Position numbers and translations under genes: made by a program
NCBI GenBank assembly: GCA_027021095.1
Contig: JALUUZ010000358.1
Coordinates: 1-9,380 of the forward strand
DNA: 9,380 bases
Direction of reading: 5' to 3'
DNA from: Gammaproteobacteria bacterium
Lineage (GTDB): Bacteria > Pseudomonadota > Gammaproteobacteria > SZUA-21
In this document: piece after piece, positions 1-6,754 of the stretch
Layout: every line of letters starts with the position of its first letter
Numbering within the stretch: position 1 is the first letter of the stretch
Notes under the pieces: model-generated
The model's input: only the letters and a program-made list of their open reading frames with translations
Told to the model about the DNA's origin: nothing
Database searches by the model: none

Positions 1-167
1 AACTTGTCTCTGCCGCCGGGTTCCGGCTCAAGGGCCAGGGCTGGTATGAAACCGACTTCAAGCACAGCGGTAAGAAAAAGGAACAGGCAGGCGACAAATC
101 CAGTGACAAGAAAACCACTGAATCGGCAGCCAAACCTGCCGCTGATGGCGCCGGCAAAGCCAAATAA
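1..167 (+). CDS. FmdB-family zinc-ribbon protein, C-terminal part (5' truncated)
   Basis: Only the last 54 codons are present; the first complete codon is at 3 and the TAA stop is at 165-167. The translation contains VSAAGFRLKGQGWYETDF followed by a Lys/Ala/Asp/Ser-rich tail. This matches the end of FmdB-type small zinc-ribbon proteins, where a short CxxC ribbon is followed by an 'AFRLKGxGWYETDF' segment and a charged low-complexity tail. The CxxC part lies outside the window. The family is often labelled 'regulatory protein' after FmdB, but its molecular role is poorly established. A gene of this family commonly sits just upstream of aspS in gammaproteobacteria, which supports the call. A longer open frame beginning at 4 in another phase is a shadow of this gene. 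Confidence 0.85.
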   Translation, partial: LVSAAGFRLKGQGWYETDFKHSGKKKEQAGDKSSDKKTTESAAKPAADGAGKAK

Positions 168-170
168 TTA

Positions 171-199
171 TTGCGTTTGCCGCTTCCAGCCCTTAATAT
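171..199 (+). promoter_or_regulatory. candidate sigma70-type promoter for aspS
   Basis: In the 71-bp gap before aspS, TTGCGT (171-176) and TAATAT (194-199) are separated by 17 bp. They match the -35 consensus at 3 of 6 positions and the -10 consensus at 4 of 6. Spacing and location, about 40 bp before the aspS start, are reasonable, but such matches arise by chance. aspS could also be read through from the upstream FmdB-type gene. Confidence 0.3.
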
Positions 200-238
200 G
201 CGCAGTTTCCATCTGAAAAACATTCGATTTACAGGGCG

Positions 239-2023
239 ATGAGAACACACTATTGCGGCCATATCAACGAAACCCACGCTGGTCAACAGGTCGAGGTCTG
301 TGGGTGGGTCTACCATCGGCGTGAGCATCCAAACGCGATTTTTATCGACCTGCGTGATCGCGAAGGGGTGGTGCAGGTGGTGTTCAATACCGAACGGCAG
401 GCCTTGCACGAGCAGGCGAACAGGCTCCGGCCCGAATACGTGATTCGTGTGCGCGGTACGGTCGTTCCAAGACCGGAAGGCAGCGAAAACCCGAAACTGG
501 CCTCCGGTAAGATCGAGATTACTGCCGACCAGCTGGAAATCTTCAGTGCTGCAGAGACCCCGCCGTTTCAGATCGACGACAGGGAGATCTCCGAGGAGCT
601 GCGGCTGAAATACCGCTATATCGATTTGCGCCGCAAAGAGATGCGTGAACGGCTCATGGCCCGCTCAAAGATCATTCGCCGGATCCGGGATTTTCTCGAC
701 CGCGAGGGGTTCCTGGAGATGGAAACCCCGATGCTGACCAAGGCGACCCCGGAAGGGGCGCGCGATTACCTGGTGCCAAGCCGCACCCACAGCGGCGCGT
801 TCTTTGCGCTGCCGCAGTCGCCGCAGCTGTTCAAGCAATTGCTGATGATGTCTGGATTCGACAGGTATTACCAGGTGGTGCGCTGCTTTCGTGACGAGGA
901 CCTGCGTGCCGACCGCCAGCCCGAATTTACACAACTGGACATCGAGACGTCGTTTATGGACGAAGACCAGATCATGCAATTGAACGAACGCCTGATCCGG
1001 GACTTGTTCAAGACGATTCTGGATGTCGAGCTGCCGGACCCGTTTCCGCGGATGACTCATGCCGAGGCAATCCGGCGTTTTGGATCAGACAAGCCGGACC
1101 TGCGTGCACCGCTGGAACTGGTCGATGTCGCAGACTTGATGCAGGCCGTCGAGTTCAAGGTGTTTGCCGGTCCGGCCAATGATCCGAAAGGGCGTGTGGT
1201 TGCGCTGCGTGCGCCCGGTGGCAGCAGCCTCAGCCGTAAACAGATCGACGACTATACCAAGTTTGTCGCGATCTACGGTGCCAGGGGACTGGCCTATATC
1301 AAGGTGGTCGATAAAGACAAAGGGCGTGCAGGACTGCAGTCGCCGATCGAAAAGTTCTTGCCCGATGAGGTGCTGACTGAACTGCTGGCACGTACCGCGG
1401 CGGACGACGGTGACCTGATTTTCTTTGGGGCCGACAGGGCGTCGGTGGTCAACGAGGCGATGGGTGCCTTGCGCGCCAGGCTGTCCGCCGACCTGGGCCT
1501 GCTCGAAGGCGACTGGAAACCGTTGTGGGTGGTCGATTTCCCGATGTTCGAATGGGACGACAAGGAGAAGCGCTGGACTTCACTGCATCATCCGTTTACC
1601 TCGCCGAAAGAAGAGCACCTGTCACTGCTGCAGGACGACCCCGCACGCTGTAACTCGCGTGCCTACGACATGGTATTGAATGGTGTCGAACTCGGGGGTG
1701 GCTCGATGCGGATCTACCGGCAGGAAGTGCAGAAGACCGTGCTCAGGCACTTGGGGATTTCAGACGAGGAAGCAGAACAGAAGTTTGGTTTTCTGCTAAC
1801 CGCGTTGCAGTATGGCTGCCCGCCGCATGGTGGGATCGCGTTCGGCATCGACCGCCTGGTGATGCTGATGACCGGTGCGCATTCGATTCGTGATGTCATG
1901 ACCTTTCCGAAGACGCAGACAGCGGCCTGCCTGTTGACCGAGGCACCGTCTGCCGTCAGTGACGCACAGTTGAAAGAGCTGGGGATAGCGCTACGAAAGA
2001 AACCGGAGATCACAAGCGGCTGA
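239..2023 (+). CDS. aspS: aspartyl-tRNA synthetase (probably non-discriminating Asp/Asn type)
   Basis: Charges tRNA-Asp with aspartate in the cytoplasm. The protein has 594 residues, close to the roughly 590 of bacterial AspRS. The start MRTHYCGHIN aligns with the family N-terminus. An OB-fold anticodon-binding domain (about 1-110) holds CGWV and FIDLRDREG. The class II core follows: ETPMLTKATPEGARDYLVPSR, QSPQLFKQLLM, motif 2 CFRDEDLRADRQPEFTQ (Arg218) and motif 3 GIAFGIDRLVML (Arg539). The bacterial GAD insertion lies between motifs 2 and 3. His30 and the Gly81 region (PEGSENP) resemble the Pseudomonas-type enzyme, whose corresponding His and Gly allow Asp-tRNA-Asn formation for GatCAB amidation. 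Non-discrimination is therefore an inference. The Shine-Dalgarno is poor: AGGG lies only 2 nt before ATG. The TGA stop overlaps the proposed nudB start. Confidence 0.97.
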   Translation: MRTHYCGHINETHAGQQVEVCGWVYHRREHPNAIFIDLRDREGVVQVVFNTERQALHEQANRLRPEYVIRVRGTVVPRPEGSENPKLASGKIEITADQLEIFSAAETPPFQIDDREISEELRLKYRYIDLRRKEMRERLMARSKIIRRIRDFLDREGFLEMETPMLTKATPEGARDYLVPSRTHSGAFFALPQSPQLFKQLLMMSGFDRYYQVVRCFRDEDLRADRQPEFTQLDIETSFMDEDQIMQLNERLIRDLFKTILDVELPDPFPRMTHAEAIRRFGSDKPDLRAPLELVDVADLMQAVEFKVFAGPANDPKGRVVALRAPGGSSLSRKQIDDYTKFVAIYGARGLAYIKVVDKDKGRAGLQSPIEKFLPDEVLTELLARTAADDGDLIFFGADRASVVNEAMGALRARLSADLGLLEGDWKPLWVVDFPMFEWDDKEKRWTSLHHPFTSPKEEHLSLLQDDPARCNSRAYDMVLNGVELGGGSMRIYRQEVQKTVLRHLGISDEEAEQKFGFLLTALQYGCPPHGGIAFGIDRLVMLMTGAHSIRDVMTFPKTQTAACLLTEAPSAVSDAQLKELGIALRKKPEITSG

Positions 2024-2493
2024 CACGCTGCAAGCGCCCGGAATCGGTGCTGGTGCTGGTCTATACCGCAGACAGCAGGGTGCTGGTCATGCGCCGGCGG
2101 AGTCCGCCGGACTACTGGCAGTCGGTGACCGGCAGCCTGCACTGGGACGAACGGCCTGCGGCCGCTGCGGCACGTGAATTGTTCGAGGAAACAGGGATCA
2201 TGCTCAACGGTGAATACCGCCTGGTCGACCATCGGACCTGTAACCGCTTTGCGATACTGCCGGAATGGAAATCGCGTTATGCCCCGGATGCGGAATTCAA
2301 TGTCGAGCATGTATTCAGCCTGTGCCTGCCCCAAGTGATCGCCGTGAAGCTCAATCCTGCCGAGCACGAAGACTGTCTGTGGTTACCGCGGCGGCAGGCG
2401 GCCGACAAGGTGAGCTCTTACACCAACAAGCAAGGCATACTGGATTTCGTCCCTCCCAAAAAGGATATGGAGTCTGTCAATGCAGACGATTAG
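2020..2493 (+). CDS. nudB: Nudix hydrolase, dihydroneopterin triphosphate diphosphatase
   Basis: Expected to remove pyrophosphate from 7,8-dihydroneopterin triphosphate in folate synthesis. The Nudix box is complete (G-x5-E-x7-REUxEExGU): GSLHWDE, RELFEETGI, at residues 38-60. NudB-type signatures also occur: YWQSVTG, WKSRYAPDAEFNVEHVFSLCLP and a C-terminal Asn-Lys-Gln. The start needs attention. The first conventional in-frame start is GTG 2047, but the conserved N-terminal strand KRPESVLV lies just upstream of it in the same frame, with no ATG, GTG or TTG back to the stop at 1960. CTG at 2020 gives 157 residues, close to the 150 of E. coli NudB. It overlaps the aspS stop as CTGA and has GGAG at 2005-2008, 11 nt upstream. 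I prefer CTG; the short form from 2047 would have 148 residues. aspS-nudB adjacency is common in gammaproteobacteria. Confidence 0.88.
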   Translation: MTRCKRPESVLVLVYTADSRVLVMRRRSPPDYWQSVTGSLHWDERPAAAAARELFEETGIMLNGEYRLVDHRTCNRFAILPEWKSRYAPDAEFNVEHVFSLCLPQVIAVKLNPAEHEDCLWLPRRQAADKVSSYTNKQGILDFVPPKKDMESVNADD

Positions 2494-2567
2494 TATTTTA
2501 TCAGGCAGAGCAATAATGTGTTGCTTGACGCTAGAAAGTGGCGCCCGGCGTAGTGGATGGTGATGAC
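2494..2567 (+). promoter_or_regulatory. nudB-nadA gap with nadA ribosome binding site
   Basis: This is a 74-bp gap. GGTGA at 2559-2563 matches the anti-Shine-Dalgarno and lies 4 nt before ATG 2568, deciding the nadA start. The alternative in-frame GTG at 2538 has no purine-rich site upstream. TTGACG (2525-2530) resembles a -35 box, but no acceptable -10 lies 16-18 bp downstream, so no separate nadA promoter is supported. Confidence 0.5.
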
Positions 2568-3665
2568 ATGATCGCAACAGAAATTGCAATCCAGGAATTC
2601 AGCGCACTCGATGACGACGAGTGTGCACAGCGCATTGCCGAGGCGAAAGCCGCGCTCGGCGAGCAGCTGGTGATCCTCGGGCATCACTACCAGCGTGACG
2701 AGGTCTTTCAACACGCTGATTTCTCTGGTGATTCACTGAAACTGTCACGCAAGGCTGCCGCCTCGGCCGCAGAATACATCGTGTTCTGTGGCGTCCATTT
2801 TATGGCCGAGGTGGCGGATATCCTGTCACGTCCTGAGCAGGTCGCGATTCTGCCCGACCTGGGTGCCGGCTGTTCGATGGCTGACATGGCCAGCCTGGCC
2901 AGGGTGGAACGCGCGTGGCGCGAGTTGGCAACGGTGCTCGATCCGGAACAGACGGTGACCCCGGTAACCTATATCAATTCGGCTGCTGACCTGAAAGCCT
3001 TTTGTGGCCGTCATGGTGGTATCGTCTGTACTTCGACCAACGCACGCCAAGTGCTGGAATGGAGTTTCAGGCAGCGGGACAAAGTGCTGTTCTTCCCAGA
3101 CCAGCATCTTGGACGCAATACCGCTTACCGCATGGGGATCGATCTCGACCGGCTGGTGGTCTGGGACTACGAGTTGCCGATGGGTGGGCTCAGTGCGGAG
3201 CAGCTCGACAAGGCCAAGGTGATTCTATGGAAGGGCTATTGTTCCGTGCACCAGATGTTCGCGCCGCAGCAGATCGACGATTTTCTGCGCCGGTATCCGC
3301 AGGCCAAGGTCATTTCTCACCCGGAAGCCAGTTTCGAGGTGTGTCAAAAATCTGATTATGTCGGTTCGACCGAGTATATCATCAAGACGATTGCCGAAGC
3401 CGAGCCGGGCAGCCGCTGGCTGGTCGGAACAGAGCTCAACCTGGTCAATCGCCTGCGCAAGCAGTTCAGTGTCGAAGGCAAGTCGGTGCATTTTATGTCG
3501 CCGACGGTCTGTATGTGTTCGACCATGTTCCGGATCGATCCGCAGCACTTGTTGTGGGTGTTGGAAAATCTGCTGGAAGGCAACCTGGTCAACCAGATCA
3601 AGGTACCGCCGAAAGACGCCCGGCAGGCCCGGCTGGCACTCGACCGCATGCTGCAGGTCTCCTAG
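2568..3665 (+). CDS. nadA: quinolinate synthase A
   Basis: Condenses iminoaspartate (from NadB) with dihydroxyacetone phosphate to quinolinate in de novo NAD synthesis; the cytoplasmic enzyme carries a [4Fe-4S] cluster. From ATG 2568 it has 365 residues, the longer NadA form. It shows the three-fold NadA pattern: ILGHHYQRDEV (His39, His40, Tyr41), DFSGDSLKLSR, FCGVHFMAE, AGCSMADMAS (Cys102), FPDQHLGRN (His180), WKGYCSVHQ (Cys225), SHPEASFEVC (251-253 HPE), DYVGSTEYI and SPTVCMCSTM. Cys102, Cys225 and Cys317 fit the three cluster ligands. Cys317 is chosen over Cys315 because a C-x-x-M pattern follows it. A GTG at 2538 would add ten residues, but ATG has the better binding site. The TAG stop (3663-3665) lies inside the terminal arm of a palindromic repeat. 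Neither nadB nor nadC is adjacent. Confidence 0.97.
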   Translation: MIATEIAIQEFSALDDDECAQRIAEAKAALGEQLVILGHHYQRDEVFQHADFSGDSLKLSRKAAASAAEYIVFCGVHFMAEVADILSRPEQVAILPDLGAGCSMADMASLARVERAWRELATVLDPEQTVTPVTYINSAADLKAFCGRHGGIVCTSTNARQVLEWSFRQRDKVLFFPDQHLGRNTAYRMGIDLDRLVVWDYELPMGGLSAEQLDKAKVILWKGYCSVHQMFAPQQIDDFLRRYPQAKVISHPEASFEVCQKSDYVGSTEYIIKTIAEAEPGSRWLVGTELNLVNRLRKQFSVEGKSVHFMSPTVCMCSTMFRIDPQHLLWVLENLLEGNLVNQIKVPPKDARQARLALDRMLQVS

Positions 3666-3720
3666 CCCGCATTTCTCACCACCCTTCTACTGCGACGGTG
3701 TAATGGCGCGTATGACGTGT

Positions 3721-3741
3721 GGTGCGTACAACGCACCCTAC
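3721..3741 (-). repeat. REP-like hairpin with GTAG tetranucleotide
   Basis: The plus strand reads GGTGCGT, ACA, ACGCACC, CTAC. On the minus strand this is GTAG followed directly by a perfect 7-bp stem with a 3-nt loop. A GTAG or GGAG tetranucleotide next to a palindrome is the format of REP elements handled by RAYT (Y1 HUH-type) transposases. No RAYT gene lies in the window. Confidence 0.55.
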
Positions 3742-3775
3742 TTTGGAGCATGACATTTTTTAATCGTAAATCCTT

Positions 3776-3797
3776 TGGTGTGCTTCGCACACCATCA
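3776..3797 (-). repeat. second REP-like hairpin
   Basis: TGGTGTGC, TTC, GCACACCA forms a perfect 8-bp stem with a 3-nt loop at 3776-3794. On the minus strand GATG overlaps the start of the stem, close to but not the same as the GTAG of the neighbouring hairpin. The core resembles that at 3721-3737, and the two hairpins lie 35 bp apart. The T-run at 3756-3761 lies between them, so neither makes a standard terminator. Confidence 0.45.
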
Positions 3798-3971
3798 CCA
3801 CGGGGCGGGGTGCATTGCATATACCAACAGCACGACAAATCGTATCGTATCACGCGGTCATCCTTTTGCACATGATTCTTCCATGTCACACCCTTGCTCC
3901 GTCTTGCGACGAACGGTGGTGAGAAATGTGGGCTAGGCGTCGTCGCAGCACACACCGGGAGACACCACGGT

Positions 3972-6662
3972 TTATTTGGCACTGGTCAGGATCGTCTGCG
4001 GGATTCTCCAGATTCTGACGGTTTTGTCATGTCCGGCGGAAATGATTTTTTTATCGCGATCGAAAAAGCTGAGAGCGGTGACAGCATCGGTATGGCCACT
4101 GAATTCAGCGATCAGCCGCCCGTTACGCAGGTTCCACAACAGTACCGCATGGTTACGTGACAGCGACAGGGCTTTGGAGCCGTCGGTGCTGATCGCAAGG
4201 TGATTATTGGTATAGCCGCCACCAGTGGGAATTTCTTTGATGAGCTGTTCGGTTTCGATTCTCCAGATCTGCAGTACTCCGGCCGCGTTGACCGACAGGA
4301 TCCTGCGGTTGTCCGGGAAGAAAACCGCATCGAGAATAAGATTGCGCGGATCTTCCAGTACGGCAACCTCTTCGCCGCTGCGCAGGTCGACCACATGCAC
4401 AAAGTGATCTTCATAGCCTACGTACAGTACCTGTTCGCCACTCGGTGCATAGCGCAGCTTGTTGACCCGTGAGTTCAATGTGATCCGCTGTACACGCCGG
4501 CCGGTAAGTGGACTCCACAGTTCCAGGGTCCTGCCGGAGACGCAGGCGAACTGGTCTTGTGTCGGCGACCAGATAAAATTGCTGTTGCACGAGGTATTGA
4601 ATGTGTTGACCCTGGAAGTGGACTGCAGGTCCAGCGTATAGGAGCCGGCGCTTTGATGCAGAATCGCCAGTTCACCGGTCAATGACAGGCTGACATTGTT
4701 TTCGTTGATGCTGGTGAACTTCTGCACCGGGCTGCCGGTTTCCAGGTTGATCAGCGTGGCCCGGTTTTTACCGGTTGCAAGCATTGCCATCCCCGCCTGT
4801 GGTGCGACTGCAAGCCTTTCGATAGGTTGTTTGAAGACAAGGGTCTTGACCAGGCTTTTATGTGTCAGGATGACCTGGTGCCGGTGGTTGTCACGCGAGA
4901 CATTCAGTTCGACGGTTTTAGGCAGGTGGTTCTTGGCGCTGACACGGATACGGTGTTTGCCCGGCGAGACGTAGAAAGCCCCGGTGTAGACTGCTTTCTG
5001 ATCGAGCAGCTCGACCTTTCTGTTTGCCGGCGCACCGTCGATCACTACACGATAGCGGCTTCTCGGTATCAGTTTCTGCACCAGCCGCGTCGTATAGCCT
5101 TTTTTCAGTTCAAGTTTGCGCACATAGTCTTTCCGGTAACCGGGTTTGTTGAACAGCAGGTAATAGGTTCCCGGTGCAAGCGGGCCCGACCGGTAAGGGG
5201 TCTTTCCACGCGCAAACGGTTCGTTGTACGGATGCAGGCTGATCCCGACTTCCGCACCTGCAGGTTCGCTGAGGATGCTGAATTCTGTGTTGCCCTTGAC
5301 CAGCTTGACACCGGGTCTGCTTACCGGTCCCTCGGTGGCAGGCCCGGAGCCGTCGTGATCCGGTTGAATAAAATACAGTGCAGCCAGGACCACTGCCGCC
5401 GCCAGCGCGCCGCCACCGAACAAGGCTGCAACTTTGACTACTGGATTCTGAAACAGTGACAGTGCCTGCCGGGGGCTGCCGCTTGCCGGCTTGGCGTTTG
5501 CAGCCATCGGGGCGGGTTTTACCGCGTCGGATTTTACCGGCGTGGCTCTTTTTGCCTTGTCGCGCTGCGGTACCTTCGCCGCGGGGGGTTGTTTCGTTTG
5601 TCGCGGTGCTGGTTTTTTTTCCGGGGCGGTTGGAGCCGGTGGTGCGCTGTGCCGGGGTTGTGGGGCTGCCGGTTTCGGTTTTGCAGCAGCTGTCGGTGCT
5701 GGTTTTGCGGCTGGCGGGGCTGGTGTTTGCTGTGTCCGGGTCACGGTCCTGGACAGTGTGCTTGTCTCCTCGTCGGCCTGGAACAGGCGTTTTACCACGT
5801 CGACCGAGGCCGGACGTTGTTCCGGGTGCACAGCCATCAACCAGTCGATCAGCTTCAGAAAGGCATGGCTGTAAAGTTCAGCGCCAAGCGCGACCGCCGG
5901 CACCAGGGGATCGGGCTTGTTACTCTGAATCGCGCCAAACCGCGCCAGGGCATTGACCGGGGATTTTTTGGATATCGCGTAATACAGTGTTGCTCCCAAA
6001 GCATATAAGTCAGTCGCCGGTGTCAGTTCCATGTTGCCCGGGTATTGTTCATAGGGTGCGTAGCCTTCAGTGACGATATGCGTGATCGACTGGCTTTGCT
6101 CATCCAGGGCCATACGCGCCGAGCCGAAATCGATCAGCACCGGTTCCCCGTTTTCGCGCAGATAGATATTACTGGGCTTGATGTCCCGGTGCAGGTAATT
6201 TTCGGCGTGAATGATCTTCAAGCCATCCAGTACAGAATCGAGCAGCGCCAGCAGGAAACCTTCGTCCGGGGTCGGGTTTTCGACCAGGTAGGTCTTCAGG
6301 GACTCACCCTGTTCGTATTCCATGACCAGGTAGGCGGTGCTGTTGGCCTTGAAGTAGCGCAGTACCCGTACGATATTTTTGTGTTTGAAGCGCGCCAGTG
6401 TCTGGCCTTCGCGGATAAACTGCTTCAGGCCATACATGTAGTTCTCGGCATCGGCGTTCGAACGCGGTACCACGACGGAGGAATCGACCCGCCAGGCCAG
6501 TGAGGCTGGAAGGTATTCCTTGATTGCCACATGGCACATCAGGCTGGTGTCGAGCGCCTTATAGGTGATCCCAAATCCGCCGGACCCGATCACCTGTTCT
6601 ATCTGGTAGCAGTCGAGTTTAGTCCCAATTGGCAGTGCATGTTTATATTCTGACCCGCTCAC
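3972..6662 (-). CDS. receptor-like Ser/Thr protein kinase with PEGA domains and WD40-like propeller (paralogue 1)
   Basis: An 896-residue inner-membrane kinase. The N-terminal Hanks-type domain (about 17-295) has a P-loop GSGGFGITYK (26-35), Lys48 in VAIKEY, Glu85 of helix C, HRDIKPSN (158-165), DFG (178-180), activation-loop Thr194 and Thr198, TDLYALG (217-223) and Arg283, so it should be an active RD kinase. A Pro/Ala/Lys-rich linker covers about 310-400 and a single membrane helix about 408-432. Lysines and arginines before the helix favour a cytoplasmic kinase and an exported C-terminus. A PEGA domain follows (about 458-528; ILSEPAGAEV, GTYYLLFNKPGY), then a PEGA-like domain (532-600) and about seven WD40-like blades (605-888) ending in GHDKTVRIW. 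The start is GTG, with AGGA 9 nt upstream; alignment to paralogue 2 from residue 1 supports it. The ligand and the kinase substrates are unknown. Confidence 0.92.
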   Translation of the reverse strand: MSGSEYKHALPIGTKLDCYQIEQVIGSGGFGITYKALDTSLMCHVAIKEYLPASLAWRVDSSVVVPRSNADAENYMYGLKQFIREGQTLARFKHKNIVRVLRYFKANSTAYLVMEYEQGESLKTYLVENPTPDEGFLLALLDSVLDGLKIIHAENYLHRDIKPSNIYLRENGEPVLIDFGSARMALDEQSQSITHIVTEGYAPYEQYPGNMELTPATDLYALGATLYYAISKKSPVNALARFGAIQSNKPDPLVPAVALGAELYSHAFLKLIDWLMAVHPEQRPASVDVVKRLFQADEETSTLSRTVTRTQQTPAPPAAKPAPTAAAKPKPAAPQPRHSAPPAPTAPEKKPAPRQTKQPPAAKVPQRDKAKRATPVKSDAVKPAPMAANAKPASGSPRQALSLFQNPVVKVAALFGGGALAAAVVLAALYFIQPDHDGSGPATEGPVSRPGVKLVKGNTEFSILSEPAGAEVGISLHPYNEPFARGKTPYRSGPLAPGTYYLLFNKPGYRKDYVRKLELKKGYTTRLVQKLIPRSRYRVVIDGAPANRKVELLDQKAVYTGAFYVSPGKHRIRVSAKNHLPKTVELNVSRDNHRHQVILTHKSLVKTLVFKQPIERLAVAPQAGMAMLATGKNRATLINLETGSPVQKFTSINENNVSLSLTGELAILHQSAGSYTLDLQSTSRVNTFNTSCNSNFIWSPTQDQFACVSGRTLELWSPLTGRRVQRITLNSRVNKLRYAPSGEQVLYVGYEDHFVHVVDLRSGEEVAVLEDPRNLILDAVFFPDNRRILSVNAAGVLQIWRIETEQLIKEIPTGGGYTNNHLAISTDGSKALSLSRNHAVLLWNLRNGRLIAEFSGHTDAVTALSFFDRDKKIISAGHDKTVRIWRIPQTILTSAK

Positions 6663-6671
6663 TGTTTGATT

Positions 6672-6675
6672 TCCT
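6672..6675 (-). promoter_or_regulatory. Shine-Dalgarno for paralogue 1 kinase
   Basis: AGGA on the minus strand lies 9 nt before the GTG start at 6662. It supports GTG as the initiator, since there is no nearby in-frame ATG that would keep the residues shared with the neighbouring kinase. Confidence 0.6.
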
Positions 6676-6700
6676 GCGCCTGAATGCTGTCCTGAATTTT

Positions 6701-6706
6701 ATTATA
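6701..6706 (-). promoter_or_regulatory. candidate -10 box for paralogue 1 kinase
   Basis: A perfect TATAAT lies on the minus strand, 38 bp before the GTG start. No good -35 is found 16-18 bp upstream (AAAGAC at 17 bp), and that spacer is occupied by a hairpin. An alternative -10, TATGAT, lies at 6746-6751 with CGGACT as a weak -35. Use of that alternative would put the hairpin in the transcript leader. Confidence 0.45.
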
Positions 6707-6742
6707 GTACGGCTGAAAATAGCGTCTTTTTTCAGCCGGTAC
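6707..6742. promoter_or_regulatory. long hairpin abutting the -10 box (operator or leader structure)
   Basis: GGCTGAAAA (6711-6719) and TTTTCAGCC (6729-6737) form a perfect 9-bp stem. Flanking GTAC on each side (6707-6710 and 6739-6742) extends it to 13 pairs with one bulged G. No T-run follows on either strand, which argues against an intrinsic terminator. Its position touching TATAAT suggests a binding site for a dimeric regulator or an RNA leader structure. Confidence 0.5.
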
Positions 6743-6754
6743 CCTATCATAACC

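Larger units (their letters stand above)
3687..3888. mobile_element. 202-bp insert with 7-bp flanking direct repeat (MITE- or REP-cluster-like)
   Basis: CACCCTT occurs at 3680-3686 and again at 3889-3895, exactly where the palindromic repeat is interrupted. Removing one copy and the 202 bp restores a gapless match to the intact repeat at 6797-6858, as expected for an insertion with target-site duplication. The insert has no credible open frame and no obvious terminal inverted repeats. It carries two REP-like hairpins and begins with CTAC, the complement of GTAG. Its class is unknown; a deletion derivative of a transposon or a REP-rich cassette are both possible. Confidence 0.55.
3661..3937. 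repeat. palindromic repeat, split copy, with 23-bp inverted arms
   Basis: The arms 3661-3683 and 3915-3937 are inverted repeats matching at 22 of 23 positions. Deleting 3687-3895 joins 3664-3686 to 3896-3934 and gives 62 nt. These align without a gap to the reverse complement of 6797-6858, 53 of 62 identical by eye. The element is therefore a dispersed palindrome interrupted by an insert. The left arm covers the nadA stop codon; the right arm ends 34 bp from the stop of the convergent kinase gene. The region 3666-3971 holds no gene that I can support. Confidence 0.8.

Noticed and set aside
4..216. 70-codon open frame on the plus strand at the left edge
   Set aside because: A different phase (3-167) encodes the recognisable FmdB-type C-terminus, so this frame is a shadow.
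2538..2567. GTG 2538 as the nadA start
   Set aside because: No purine-rich site precedes it, the ten added residues are not family-like, and ATG 2568 has GGTGA 4 nt upstream.
3721..3761. Intrinsic terminator for nadA from the 3721-3737 hairpin and T6 run
   Set aside because: The T-run begins 18 nt after the stem, too far for a standard terminator.
3661..3937. A 277-bp MITE whose terminal inverted repeats are the 23-bp arms
   Set aside because: There is no flanking target duplication, and the intact 62-nt copy shows that the arms belong to a short palindrome that was later interrupted.
3662..3982. 106-codon minus-strand open frame between kinase 1 and nadA
   Set aside because: It runs across both repeat arms and the insert, has no family resemblance, and its sequence is explained by the palindrome.
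5470..5760. Frameshift or pseudogene in paralogue 1 because of the low-complexity linker
   Set aside because: The frame is open throughout, and kinase, PEGA and propeller parts stay collinear with paralogue 2 on both sides.
4827..5956. Plus-strand open frames opposite the PEGA and Pro/Ala linker region
   Set aside because: They mirror low-complexity, GC-rich codons of the minus-strand kinase and show no recognisable domain.
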